This document shows, in pieces, positions 9,901-17,753 of a stretch of DNA of 64,000 bases. Source of the stretch: Rhodobacterales bacterium (GTDB taxonomy: Bacteria > Pseudomonadota > Alphaproteobacteria > Rhodobacterales > Rhodobacteraceae); assembly GCA_002747035.1 (NCBI GenBank), contig PDRZ01000021.1:46657-110656 (forward strand). The letters run 5' to 3'. Within the stretch, counting starts at the first letter, position 1, and the number at the start of each line of letters is the position of its first letter. The position numbers were made by a program, and so were the translations under genes. The notes under the pieces are model-generated. The model made no database searches. It was not told the origin of the DNA and was given only the letters and a program-made list of their open reading frames with translations.

Positions 9901-10312
9901 ACAGGCGCTGTTTCTTAAACCCACGGTGATTACGCTGGTCTATGGCCTTGGCTTTGGCTTTCTGCTTGTGCTGTTTGTCGTGCCTGCGATCATCGCGATG
10001 CAGGCCGATGTCGGGCAGCAGATCGCGTCGCTCAAACGGGCATTGCGCGCACCAAAGGCGGGGCCTGTCCACGCCGCGTCCGCGCTTGCCATCGCTTTCG
10101 TCGTGGTTCTCTTCGCGCTGACCTTTGGTCACGCGGCGATATATGGCGTGACAAATCCCGCGCTTGAGCCCCTTTTGCCCGGCAGATTTACCGCCTTCGG
10201 GGTGGGGGAACTGGCGCTGTTCCTGTTCCTTGCCGGGCTGGCGCTGGCCCTGCCGCTGTTTTACGCCCTGACCGCGTTTCTGGTCGCCCTGCATCGGCGA
10301 AAGGCCGCGTGA
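6917..10312 (+). CDS. RND efflux transporter permease
   Basis: This is an 1131-residue RND pump with the usual plan: TM1 near residue 20, a periplasmic porter domain, TM2-6 (about 330-480), a second porter domain, then TM8-12, plus two to three extra hydrophobic segments at the C-terminus after residue ~1055. The proton-relay aspartate pair is present in TM4 (GIVVDDAIVVGEH). GTG at 6908 overlaps the adaptor stop, but ATG 6917 was chosen because GGGAGGG sits eight bases before it. The exported substrate is unknown. Together with the preceding adaptor it forms a two-gene operon; no outer-membrane factor is encoded beside it. Confidence 0.9.
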   Translation: MRNLGPGGVLSYFTRHATAANLLLVVLLILGLAATPGMRAQFFPDVIVDNVSVTVLWDGAGAEDVDAAIVQVLEPALLAVEGVEQSNSTSREGRASIKLDFEPGWDMARAADDVQSAVDAVTTLPEDSKDPTVRRGAWRDRVTDVVLTGPTDVAQLGLFADEFVTRLFAAGVTRTTIRGVAAPRTVIEVPSLGLIAHDISFAQIAAAIAAEVDADPAGDVEGANSRVRTGGEKRSPDQIARIALRFNADGSKLTVGDVAVVRQEGPDRDRSYFVGTDHAVSIRVDRSAQGDAIDVQHTVENVARDMQLTLPAGTGIELIRTRAEAISDRLNILLDNGLMGLGLVLLLLFLFLNARTAFWVAAGIPVAMLSTIALMYAFGLTINMISLFALIITLGIVVDDAIVVGEHADARHRKFRESPTVAAEMAARRMALPVFSATLTTVIAFFGLTVISGRFGDLIADIPFTVIAVLTASLVECFLILPNHMAHSLRHSMKEHWYDLPSRVVNRGFVWLRETLFRPFVGFVIRARYPVLALAVLVLAGQLSLFISGEVKWRFFNAPERGSVTGNFIMAPTATRADSLAQMQEMQRAIEELGREYEKRYGRSPISYVIAEIGGNTGRALAGADTRDGDQLGGIAIELIDADLRPYSSFAFVADLQDRVGHHPLVETLSFRGWRSGPGGDALDVQFFGADSATLKAAAEALKTAVSRYPEVSAVEDNLSYDKEEILLDLTPQGKALGFVIDEVGRVLRHRLNGLEAATYPDGPRTAEIRVELPAGEMTANFLEHSQMRTPGGQYVPLADIVSVTRRDGFSTVRRENGLRVVSVTGDLSEDDPARAEEITRTLRTEILPEIASVHQVDWRMAGLAEQEESFLADARLGLMLCLSGIYLVLAWVFSSWTRPIVVMAIIPFGLVGTIYGHWVWNVPLSMFTVVGLLGMIGIIINDSIVLVTTIDEYSETRGLIPSIIDGTVDRLRPVMLTTLTTVMGLAPLLFETSRQALFLKPTVITLVYGLGFGFLLVLFVVPAIIAMQADVGQQIASLKRALRAPKAGPVHAASALAIAFVVVLFALTFGHAAIYGVTNPALEPLLPGRFTAFGVGELALFLFLAGLALALPLFYALTAFLVALHRRKAA

Positions 10313-10398
10313 GTATCACAACTGCTGACTGGACCTCGGCCAATGGCATGGGGTAAGACGCGTCCTACATGTCTCATTTCGGGTCTGGGGGACTCTTG

Positions 10399-11520
10399 GT
10401 GCAACGCGTTTTCTTGGGTTTGAGCTTTGTGGGTCTGTTGTCGGCCTGTGGCGATCCGTTGGCCCAGATTCCGCGTCTGGACGAGGTTGAGCTAAGCGAA
10501 GAGTCCACGGTGGTCGAAGCCGTCGCCGCCCCCGCCGAGCTGAACGAAGATCAGGGCTTTTTAAGCCGTATTCTGAGAAAACGCGAAGTTGCGCCAAAGC
10601 TGGCCGAAACGCCGCCCGCACCGCCCTCCACAGAGGGGCAGGCCGAGGGGGAAGACGTGGCATCCGCCGCCACCGCACCGGCCAACAACACGGCCACTCT
10701 CCCCGCCATCCAACCGGAAACGGTGCCAGCCCCCGCGCCGGACCCCGCCAAGGCCAACCCGGGCAAACGCCGCTGGCCCTTTGGCAAGCGCGCAGCGGCC
10801 AAGCGGGACAAGGGGGCCACGCCCGCCAACTCCGGCACACCATCGGACACGGCCTCCAACGTCCCCCCCGCCAGCGACCTTGCCGTTGACCCCAACAAGC
10901 TGCCAAAGGAACAGGTCACCCTGGCCTCTCTTCCCAAAACGGACGACGGCACCACCCTGCGGGATACGGAACGTCAGGCGCGCAAGGGGCTGTTTTCCAA
11001 CCGCAAGGCCGCGCGGCTGACCGGCCCGGACGCGGCGTCGGTTGACCCCGGCACCGTTCTGCCCTTTGGCCAGATCGCCCGCGCCTGTGGCACGCCCAAA
11101 CGCGACCTTGGCAAAGAGGTGGCGCGCTATCCCGACAAAGGCGGGCGCTATCGTCTTCATGACAGCCAGCCGGGCCACACGGGGCAACACACCTTTTATG
11201 TGACCGGGTTCAAGGATGGCTGCCCCCGGCAGGTCACCGGCGCGTTGGTGATGTTTGGCAGGGCCAGCATTCATGAAACCCTGCGTTATGGCCTGCCCAG
11301 CGCGGCAAAACCCTATAGCAAAACCGACCTAGCCTATGAAAAGATCAAACGCCGTGTGTGCAAAAGCGGGAACAGGAAGCCCTGTGGCAAGTCGATTTCC
11401 AAGCTTGAAAAAGGCACCGTGTTCCTGACCGTCTATGACCGTTTCACGGGGGCGCAGGGCTGGAAAAACATCCTGCTCAGCGATGGCAAGGTGATCGCGG
11501 TGGATCGGCAAGGGGGCTAA
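10399..11520 (+). CDS. Lipoprotein of unknown function, Rhodobacterales type
   Basis: The product of the GTG start has 373 residues and a lipoprotein signal with lipobox LLSAC, so it is probably anchored to the outer or inner membrane. An ATG 30 bases upstream is in frame, but GTG 10399 gives a proper signal peptide and has GGGGGA just before it. Residues ~40-200 are a disordered Ala/Pro/Lys/Thr-rich linker; the last ~150 residues are a compact domain with six cysteines (ARACGTP, DGCPR, RRVCKSGNRKPCGKS). I do not recognise a named family. Its TAA stop lies at the edge of a dispersed palindromic repeat. Confidence 0.65.
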   Translation: MQRVFLGLSFVGLLSACGDPLAQIPRLDEVELSEESTVVEAVAAPAELNEDQGFLSRILRKREVAPKLAETPPAPPSTEGQAEGEDVASAATAPANNTATLPAIQPETVPAPAPDPAKANPGKRRWPFGKRAAAKRDKGATPANSGTPSDTASNVPPASDLAVDPNKLPKEQVTLASLPKTDDGTTLRDTERQARKGLFSNRKAARLTGPDAASVDPGTVLPFGQIARACGTPKRDLGKEVARYPDKGGRYRLHDSQPGHTGQHTFYVTGFKDGCPRQVTGALVMFGRASIHETLRYGLPSAAKPYSKTDLAYEKIKRRVCKSGNRKPCGKSISKLEKGTVFLTVYDRFTGAQGWKNILLSDGKVIAVDRQGG

Positions 11521-11590
11521 AGCGTTTCCAGTTACTGTTGGATCACAGCAATAGCCGGAAACGCCCACATCCCTACTGTGTTGCGCAACG
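11519..11590. repeat. Dispersed palindromic element, copy A
   Basis: The element begins AAAGCGTTTCCAG and returns as CCGGAAACGC at 11554-11563, forming a long inverted repeat around TTGGATCACAGCAATAG, followed by the start of the linker CCCACATCCC. It matches copy B (24437-24550) base for base over most of the left half. Its first bases overlap the TAA stop of the upstream lipoprotein gene. The remainder of the gap up to slyX shows nothing else. Confidence 0.8.
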
Positions 11591-11699
11591 GCCCGCGGTC
11601 TTGATTTCGCGACTCCGTGCCCCGTGGGCGACCTGTTTGGGCAAACCCTCTCTGCCGATCCAGCCCCGGTTCGGCCCCCGGTTCAACCCCGGTCCAGCC

Positions 11700-11894
11700 T
11701 CAGTAATGCGGCGGACGTTCATCCCCAAGGAAAACCTGCCCGCCGCCTTCGGCCTGTCGTTCGGCTTCGCGCCGCATCAACATTTCGATCCGTCGTTGCA
11801 ATACGTCGATTTCATTGGCCTGTCGTGCGACCACGTCCGACATTTCGTCGACCGTGCGGGTCAGGTGGGCGATTTTTTCTTCAAGTTCCTGCAT
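11700..11894 (-). CDS. slyX: SlyX family protein
   Basis: The 64-residue product is almost entirely a coiled-coil with heptad-spaced Leu, Ile and Val ([18 protein letters not shown]) and ends in a PPHY motif, both hallmarks of SlyX. The role of SlyX is not known. The start at 11894 was chosen because the usual SlyX N-terminus begins at this methionine; the frame is open ten codons further upstream. It is a lone minus-strand gene between two plus-strand blocks. Confidence 0.85.
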   Translation of the reverse strand: MQELEEKIAHLTRTVDEMSDVVARQANEIDVLQRRIEMLMRREAERQAEGGGQVFLGDERPPHY

Positions 11895-12054
11895 GATCCT
11901 GCGCCTAACCCGTCCGGGGGACACAGGTCAAGCGGTGCCGTGCATGGCGGTCTTCCGCCCCGGGTCTCGGCGATTTCAGGAAAACGCCGCCTTGCCCCCT
12001 CTGGTCCCATCCGCTAATCCCTGCGGCGACACATACCTGCAAGGACCCCGACCC

Positions 12055-13539
12055 ATGGCCAAGCAAAAAAAGGCTCCCCGTCCCAAGGCGACCACGCCAA
12101 AGGGGTTCCGCGACTATTTCGGATCCGAAGTGACGGAACGCGCGAAGATGCTGACGCAGATTGCCGGGGTTTATCATCGCTATGGATTTGACGCGCTGGA
12201 AAGCAGCGCGGTGGAAACGGTCGAGGCGCTGGGCAAGTTTCTGCCCGATGTGGACCGCCCCAACGAAGGGGTGTTCGCCTGGCAGGAATTTGACGACAAC
12301 GGCCATGGCGACTGGATGGCGCTGCGCTATGATCTGACCGCGCCGCTGGCGCGGGTCTATGCCCAGCACCGCAATGACCTTCCCACCCCCTATCGGCGCT
12401 ATGCCATGGGGCCAGTCTGGCGCAATGAAAAACCGGGGCCGGGGCGGTATCGACAGTTTTACCAATGCGATGCGGATACGGTGGGCACCGCGTCGGTGGC
12501 GGCGGATGCGGAAATCTGTGCCATGCTGGCCGATTGCCTGGAACAGGTGGGCATTCCGCGCGGCGACTATCTTGTGCGGGTCAATAACCGCAAGGTGTTG
12601 AATGGGGTGTTGGAGGCCATGGGCCTTGGTGCCGATGATGATCGCGACGCGGTTCTGCGCACCATCGACAAATTCGACAAGGTGGGCGAACAGGGCGTGC
12701 GCGACTTGCTGGGCAAGGGGCGTCTTGATGCCTCGGGGGCCTATATCGACGGTGTGGGCCTGCGTGATGATCAGGCCGCGCCGGTGGTGGCTTTCCTGAC
12801 CTCCAAAGGGGACAGCGCCGAAGAAACGCTCGCCAACCTGCGCGCCGCCGTGGGCAACAGTGCCGTTGGGGCCGAAGGCATTGCCGAACTGGAACAGATT
12901 TCCGAACTGCTGATGGCCCAGGGTTATGGTCCCGACCGGATCGAGATCGACCCCAGCGTGGTGCGCGGGCTTGGCTACTATACCGGTCCCGTGTTCGAGG
13001 CCGAGCTGACCTTTGAAATCCTCGATGAAAAGGGCCGCAAACGCCAATTTGGGTCGGTTGCGGGCGGGGGGCGCTATGACGATCTTGTGAAACGCTTTAC
13101 CGGGCAACCGGTTCCGGCGACGGGCGTGTCCATCGGTGTGGACCGGCTTCTGGCTGCGCTGCGCGAAAAGGGTCGGATCAAAAGCGTGGATCAGGGGCCC
13201 GTTGTGGTCACGGTCATGGACCGCGACCGGATGGCGGACTACCAGGCGATGGTGGGCGAATTACGCGCCGCCGGAATCCGGGCCGAGGTCTATCTGGGCA
13301 ATCCCAGGAATTTCGGCAACCAGCTCAAATACGCGGACAAGCGGAACGCGCCGATCGCGGTGATCGAAGGCGGCGATGAAAAGGACAAGGGGATTGTTCA
13401 AATCAAGGACCTGATCCTTGGTGCGGAAATTGCCAGGAACGCAACGCTGGAAGAATGGAAGGAACGCCCCAGCCAGTTCGAGGTGCCCCGTGACCAGTTG
13501 GTGGAGCGGGTGCGCGCCCTTCTGGCGGGTGAGGGCTGA
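12055..13539 (+). CDS. hisS: Histidine--tRNA ligase
   Basis: The 494-residue protein has class II synthetase motifs: motif 1 around KGFRDYF, motif 2 ([20 protein letters not shown]) and motif 3 near the end of the catalytic core with [13 protein letters not shown], plus the histidine motif [10 protein letters not shown]. It charges tRNA-His. The C-terminal anticodon-binding domain follows from about residue 375. The start ATG at 12055 was preferred over in-frame upstream ATGs because the conserved N-terminus begins here and AAGGA lies before it. Its stop overlaps hisZ as TGATG, so synthetase and histidine-pathway genes form one transcript. Confidence 0.95.
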   Translation: MAKQKKAPRPKATTPKGFRDYFGSEVTERAKMLTQIAGVYHRYGFDALESSAVETVEALGKFLPDVDRPNEGVFAWQEFDDNGHGDWMALRYDLTAPLARVYAQHRNDLPTPYRRYAMGPVWRNEKPGPGRYRQFYQCDADTVGTASVAADAEICAMLADCLEQVGIPRGDYLVRVNNRKVLNGVLEAMGLGADDDRDAVLRTIDKFDKVGEQGVRDLLGKGRLDASGAYIDGVGLRDDQAAPVVAFLTSKGDSAEETLANLRAAVGNSAVGAEGIAELEQISELLMAQGYGPDRIEIDPSVVRGLGYYTGPVFEAELTFEILDEKGRKRQFGSVAGGGRYDDLVKRFTGQPVPATGVSIGVDRLLAALREKGRIKSVDQGPVVVTVMDRDRMADYQAMVGELRAAGIRAEVYLGNPRNFGNQLKYADKRNAPIAVIEGGDEKDKGIVQIKDLILGAEIARNATLEEWKERPSQFEVPRDQLVERVRALLAGEG

Positions 13540-14627
13540 TGCCGATCCGCGCGCAAATCCGCGCCGAAGCCGCGCGGGTCCGGGCCCTGTTCGAAGCGGC
13601 AGGGGCCACGCCGGTCGAAGCGGCGATTCTCCAACCCGCCGACACGCTGCTTGACCTTTACGGCGAAGATATTCGCGGACGGGCCTATGTCACCGACGAT
13701 GCGCTGCGCGGGGAACAGATGCTGCGCCCGGATTTCACCGTGCCGGTGGTCCAGATGCACATGGAACACGGGGACGAGCCCGCGCGCTATACCTATGCTG
13801 GCGAAGTGTTTCGCCGTCAGGATGACGATGCGGGCCGCGCCAATGAATACCTGCAGGTGGGGTATGAGGTGTTTGACCGCGACAACGCCGCCATGGCCGA
13901 TGCCGAGGTGTTTGCCCTGATCCGCTCGGTTCTGACCGGTCTGCCGCTGCGGGCAGCAACGGGGGATATGGGGATCCTCAAATCGGCCATTGACGGGTTG
14001 AAGACCACCGACCGGCGCAAAGCGGCGCTGCTGCGCCATATCTGGCACCCGCGCCGGTTCCGCGCCCTTCTGGATGCTTTTGCCGGTCGCGTACCCATGA
14101 CGTCCCGCCGGGCCGCGCGGCTGATCATGGACGACCCGTTCCTGCCCGGTGTGCCGATGATCGGGTTGCGCAGCCGGGCCGAAATCGAAACCCGCCTTGA
14201 AACCCTGCGTCAGGACGCAGTGGCAGCACCCATCGGCGCGGGCGAGGTCGAACTGATCGACGCCATCGTCGGTGTGCGTGAAACCGTTCCCAACGCGTTG
14301 GAACACCTGCGTGACATTGCCGTGGACCTGCCGGGCATCGCCCCTGCCGTTGAGCGGCTCGAGGCGCGCAGCGGTGCCATGGCCGCGCGGGGCATCGACG
14401 TGCAATCCCTTGAATTCGAAGCGTCTTATGGGCGGACCTCGATGGAATATTACGACGGGTTCGTGTTCGGCTTCCAGGTCGAAGCCCGCCCGGCCCTGCC
14501 CCCCGTCGCCACCGGCGGGCGCTATGATGCGCTGACCCGGGTGCTGGGCAAGGGTCGGTCGATCCCTGCTGTGGGGGGGGTGGTGCGCCCCGACCTGATG
14601 CTGGATTTGCGGGAGGGTCGCACATGA
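13539..14627 (+). CDS. hisZ: ATP phosphoribosyltransferase regulatory subunit HisZ
   Basis: The 362-residue protein resembles the catalytic core of histidyl-tRNA synthetase (RPDFTVPVVQMH, RYTYAGEVFRRQ, ATGGRYDALTRVLG) but lacks the anticodon domain, as expected for HisZ. HisZ has no ligase activity and forms an octamer with the short HisG, giving histidine feedback control of the first step of histidine synthesis. It starts inside the hisS stop and ends in an ATGA overlap with hisG, so stoichiometric expression is likely. The paralogy to the adjacent hisS is plain. Confidence 0.93.
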   Translation: MPIRAQIRAEAARVRALFEAAGATPVEAAILQPADTLLDLYGEDIRGRAYVTDDALRGEQMLRPDFTVPVVQMHMEHGDEPARYTYAGEVFRRQDDDAGRANEYLQVGYEVFDRDNAAMADAEVFALIRSVLTGLPLRAATGDMGILKSAIDGLKTTDRRKAALLRHIWHPRRFRALLDAFAGRVPMTSRRAARLIMDDPFLPGVPMIGLRSRAEIETRLETLRQDAVAAPIGAGEVELIDAIVGVRETVPNALEHLRDIAVDLPGIAPAVERLEARSGAMAARGIDVQSLEFEASYGRTSMEYYDGFVFGFQVEARPALPPVATGGRYDALTRVLGKGRSIPAVGGVVRPDLMLDLREGRT

Positions 14628-15319
14628 CGATCAAGCTGGGTGTGCCGTCCAAGGGGCGGTTGATGGAAAAAACCTTCGGCTGGTTCGGCGCGCGGGGCAT
14701 CGCGCTTAGCCGCACGGGATCAGACCGTGAATATGCCGGTGTGGTCGAAGGCATCGACGGGGTCGAACTGGTGCTGCTATCTGCCGGTGAAATCCCCCGC
14801 GAACTGGCTGCGGGTCGTGTCCATCTTGGGGTCACCGGCACCGACCTGATCCGCGAAAAGCTGGCCAGCTGGGACAGCCGGGTCGAAGAACTGGCCCCCA
14901 TGGGGTTTGGCCATGCCGATCTGATTATCGCTGTGCCCAATGCCTGGGTTGATGTGGATACGCTGGACGATCTGGATGCCGTGGCGGCCGATTTCCGCGC
15001 TCATCACGGGTTCCGCCTGCGGATCGCGACGAAATATCACCGCCTCGTGCGGGACTTCCTGCGCGAACAGGGGGTGGCCGATTACCAACTTGTGGACAGT
15101 CAGGGCGCAACCGAAGGCACGGTCAAGAATGAAACCGCCGAGGCCATTGCCGACATCACCTCAACCGGGGACACGCTGCGCGCCAACCATCTCAAGATCC
15201 TTGACGATGGGCTGATGCTGAAATCCCAGGCCACGCTGTTCCGCGCCCGGCGCTGTAAACTGGATGACGGCGAACGCGCTGTTCTGGCCGACCTGTTGGC
15301 CAAACTGGGCGTGAACTGA
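14624..15319 (+). CDS. hisG: ATP phosphoribosyltransferase catalytic subunit, short form
   Basis: The 231-residue protein is a short HisG lacking the C-terminal ACT-like regulatory domain. Typical segments are LGVPSKGRLME at the N-terminus, the ligand-binding VHLGVTGTDLIRE and the phosphate-binding loop near DSQGATEGTVKNETAEAI. It condenses ATP and PRPP to phosphoribosyl-ATP. Dependence on HisZ fits the preceding gene. Other his genes are not in this window. A palindromic repeat copy follows downstream. Confidence 0.95.
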   Translation: MTIKLGVPSKGRLMEKTFGWFGARGIALSRTGSDREYAGVVEGIDGVELVLLSAGEIPRELAAGRVHLGVTGTDLIREKLASWDSRVEELAPMGFGHADLIIAVPNAWVDVDTLDDLDAVAADFRAHHGFRLRIATKYHRLVRDFLREQGVADYQLVDSQGATEGTVKNETAEAIADITSTGDTLRANHLKILDDGLMLKSQATLFRARRCKLDDGERAVLADLLAKLGVN

Positions 15320-15382
15320 CCGGACATGTCCCGCGATCGCCAAAGCCGTGGCAGGGTATTCCCGACTGGGTCCGTTCGAAAA

Positions 15383-15459
15383 CGCCTGCACTCCTGATTT
15401 GTTGTGCGGCGTTTCCACATCACGCTGTGTCAACGTCAACGTAATGCGAAAATGCTTTA
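15383..15459. repeat. Dispersed palindromic element, copy C
   Basis: Bases from about 15388 match the linker of copy B (CTCCTGATTTGTTGTGCGG) and then the right palindrome GTTTCCACATCACGCTGTGTCAACG...AATGCGAAAATGCTTTA. The left palindrome is degenerate. A GTCAAC unit is locally duplicated. The terminal CTTTA, read on the minus strand, provides the TAA stop codon of cdhR. Confidence 0.75.
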
Positions 15460-16437
15460 GATACGCGCTTTGCGCAAATCGCGCACCGATTGGCCGTATT
15501 TGCCCCGAAAGGCGCGGGAAAAGCTGGCTTGTGATGAAAATCCCACCGCAAGGGCAAGCTCCTGAACCGGTTGGTTGGTTTCAAGAGCAAGCCGGTGCGC
15601 CTCGCTCAGCCGGATGTCCATATAGGTCGCTTTCGGGGATTGCCCGAGGGCCGAGGCGAACTGCAACTCCAAACGGCGCACGGACAGGCGCAGCCCCTCT
15701 GCGATCTGCGTGACCGACAGTGGTGTGTCGATATGGGTCTCCATCCGCGCCAGCGCCCGTGCGACCACGGGAAACCGTTTTGCAAGGGATGCGTGGGACA
15801 GGCGGAATTGCGGCAGGTCGCCCGATTGGAACGGGTCGTGGATAAAGGCCGAGGCGACACTGCGCGCCAGCCCGGTCCCAAACCGATCCCGGATCAGGTG
15901 CAGCATCATGTCGATGGACGGAATCGCCCCGCCCGAGGTCAGGAATCGCCCCGAGACCGCGAACCGGTTGGACACCGTGTTGACCCGTGGAAACCGGGTG
16001 GCAAAGTTTTCCAGATCCTCCCAATGGGTCGTGGCGGTTTGCCCGTCCAGCAACCCGGCCCGGGCCAGAATCCAGCTACCCCCATCCACCCCCGCGATCC
16101 GGTCACAATGCGGGGCCAGCCGGCGCAGGGTGGCCAACAGGCGCGGCGTGGCATGAGTTTCAAGGTTGAACCCGGCAATCAGCAGCAGAAGGTCACAGCG
16201 GTCCAGCGTGGCAATCGCCGCGCCCTGGACCTCTAACCCCGAGGTTAGCGTCACCGCGCCGCCCTCAGGGGTGTAAAAGGACCAGTTGAACACGGTTTTG
16301 CCCGACCGCCGGTTCGCGGCCCGCATGGGATCGACCGAGGCGGCAAGCGACAGGGTGTTGCTCTCGTCCAGAACCAGTACGGCCGCGTTGATCGGATTTT
16401 GTGGTTCTGCGAGGGAAGTATTTTCGTGTTTGGACAT
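15457..16437 (-). CDS. cdhR: GlxA/AraC-type transcriptional regulator, probable CdhR of carnitine catabolism
   Basis: The 326-residue protein has an N-terminal DJ-1/PfpI-like (GATase1-like) domain (LLLLIAGFNLE, then GVDGGSWILARAGLL) and a C-terminal pair of AraC helix-turn-helix motifs (SVTQIAEGLRLSVRRLE and QELALAVGFSSQASFSRAF). This is the architecture of GbdR, CdhR and related amine regulators. Start 16437 was chosen because the fold begins there; the frame is open further upstream. It is divergent from the dehydrocarnitine cleavage enzyme gene with an 82-base gap, which fits CdhR controlling the carnitine genes, probably as an activator. The name is inferred from context. Confidence 0.82.
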   Translation of the reverse strand: MSKHENTSLAEPQNPINAAVLVLDESNTLSLAASVDPMRAANRRSGKTVFNWSFYTPEGGAVTLTSGLEVQGAAIATLDRCDLLLLIAGFNLETHATPRLLATLRRLAPHCDRIAGVDGGSWILARAGLLDGQTATTHWEDLENFATRFPRVNTVSNRFAVSGRFLTSGGAIPSIDMMLHLIRDRFGTGLARSVASAFIHDPFQSGDLPQFRLSHASLAKRFPVVARALARMETHIDTPLSVTQIAEGLRLSVRRLELQFASALGQSPKATYMDIRLSEAHRLALETNQPVQELALAVGFSSQASFSRAFRGKYGQSVRDLRKARI

Positions 16438-16519
16438 AAAGCATTCGTAATTTGCAAAAATAATCCGCGCAAGTCGGAGAATACTTTCCCTGAACACGCC
16501 ACAACAAAGGATTCGCCCG
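16438..16519. promoter_or_regulatory. Divergent control region of the carnitine locus
   Basis: This 82-base, AT-richer gap separates the cdhR start from the cdhC start and must hold both promoters and the regulator site. Related half-sites TTTGCAAA (16450-16457) and GCGCAAG (16469-16475) are visible, as is an AAAGGA RBS nine bases before the cdhC ATG. No operator has been proven. Confidence 0.45.
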
Positions 16520-17434
16520 ATGCCGCTTGCCATGACCCAAGAGGTCTTCATCACCGCCGCTGTCACTGGATCGGGCAGCACGCAGGATCGAAGCCCCCAC
16601 GTGCCCCGCAGCCCCGAACAAATCGCCAACAGCGCAATTGACGCGGCCCGCGCGGGGGCGGCGATTGTCCATTGCCATGTGCGCGACCCGGAAACGGGGG
16701 TGCCCTCGCGGCGGTTGGACCTGTATCGGGAACTGACCGACCGGATTCGGGAATCGGACGTGGACGTGGTGTTGAACCTGACCGCGGGCATGGGCGGCGA
16801 CATCGTGTTCGGCCCCACGGAATCGCCCTTGCCGGTGAATGAACAGGGGACCGACATGATCGGTGCCGCCGCGCGGGTTGAGCATGTCAAACAATGCCTG
16901 CCCGAAATCTGTACGCTGGATTGCGGCACCATGAACTTTGCCGAAGCCGATTATGTCATGACCAACACGCCGGGCATGTTGACGGCAATGGGGCGGATGA
17001 TGACCCATCTGGGTGTGAAGCCCGAAATCGAAGCCTTTGACACCGGGCACCTGTGGTATGCCAAACACCTTGTGGAACAGGGCGTACTCGACTCGCCCGC
17101 GCTTGTGCAGCTGTGCATGGGGGTGTCCTGGGGCGCGCCTGACGATCTCAATACCTTTATGGCGATGGTGAACAACGTGCCTGATGACTGGACGTTCAGC
17201 GCCTTTGCTCTGGGGCGCAACCAGATGGCTTATGCCGCGGCGGCCGTTCTGGCGGGGGGCAACGTGCGCGTGGGGCTGGAGGATAACCTGTGGCTCGACA
17301 AGGGGGTGCAGGCGACCAATGCCCAGCTTGTTGAGCGGGCCGCGACAGTGGTCAGCAACATGGGCGCGCGGGTGATCGGCCCGGCCGAGGTGCGCGAAAA
17401 GCTGGGGCTTGTGAAGCGGGCTCCCCAGGGATGA
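16520..17434 (+). CDS. cdhC: BKACE enzyme, probable 3-dehydrocarnitine:acetyl-CoA cleavage enzyme
   Basis: The 304-residue protein is a beta-keto acid cleavage enzyme (BKACE, DUF849). The zinc-binding HxH is present as VHCHVRDPETG near residue 53, and the LTAGMGG and GLEDNLW segments of the active site are seen. Members convert a beta-keto acid and acetyl-CoA into acetoacetate and a new CoA ester; next to a carnitine dehydrogenase the substrate is most likely 3-dehydrocarnitine, giving betainyl-CoA. ATG 16520 fits the RBS; a second ATG four codons later is possible. It lies 319 bases before cdhA, with a palindromic element between. Confidence 0.85.
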   Translation: MPLAMTQEVFITAAVTGSGSTQDRSPHVPRSPEQIANSAIDAARAGAAIVHCHVRDPETGVPSRRLDLYRELTDRIRESDVDVVLNLTAGMGGDIVFGPTESPLPVNEQGTDMIGAAARVEHVKQCLPEICTLDCGTMNFAEADYVMTNTPGMLTAMGRMMTHLGVKPEIEAFDTGHLWYAKHLVEQGVLDSPALVQLCMGVSWGAPDDLNTFMAMVNNVPDDWTFSAFALGRNQMAYAAAAVLAGGNVRVGLEDNLWLDKGVQATNAQLVERAATVVSNMGARVIGPAEVREKLGLVKRAPQG

Positions 17435-17753
17435 AACGGGCGACCGTCCTTGCCCCGCTGTCAGTGCTGGCCGCCCGATACCGGATGCCGGAAAGGTCTG
17501 CACAGGTGATAGCGACTGTAGCGGTTTTGGCATGGTCGACTCCCGCACCTGTTCCCGGGTGACGCCCCTGTTCGGGTGCTCCCGGAGTGTCAGAGAAGAC
17601 GGGGAAGAGGTCGAAATCTGCACCGACTAAAGCGTTTCCGCATGACGTTGACTCAGCGTGATGTGGAAACGCTTTGGGACACATGTACAAAGAACCCAGG
17701 CACAAAGATCAAACCGCCGGGGTCAACACGAACCGAAAACGGGAGATGAAACC
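17435..17753. other. Gap between cdhC and cdhA
   Basis: This 319-base gap contains palindromic element copy D (17629-17675) and the GGGAGATGAAACC RBS region of cdhA. The first ~190 bases have no recognisable gene; a 31-codon open frame ends in the TAA of element D, but nothing supports it as coding. Confidence 0.6.
17629..17675. repeat. Dispersed palindromic element, copy D
   Basis: A 47-base stand-alone palindrome runs from AAAGCGTTTCCGCATGACG to ATGTGGAAACGCTTT. Its reverse complement matches the right palindrome of copies B and C, so it is inserted in the opposite orientation. The arms pair over about 15 bases with one-sided mismatches, leaving the loop TTGACTCAGCG. Confidence 0.85.

Noticed and set aside
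10561-11274. Long minus-strand frames opposite the lipoprotein gene
   Set aside because: They are shadows caused by high G+C at third codon positions; the plus strand has a signal peptide and RBS.
16438-16932. Longer start for cdhR
   Set aside because: The frame is open for 165 more codons, but these would run antisense into cdhC and are not part of the GlxA-type fold.
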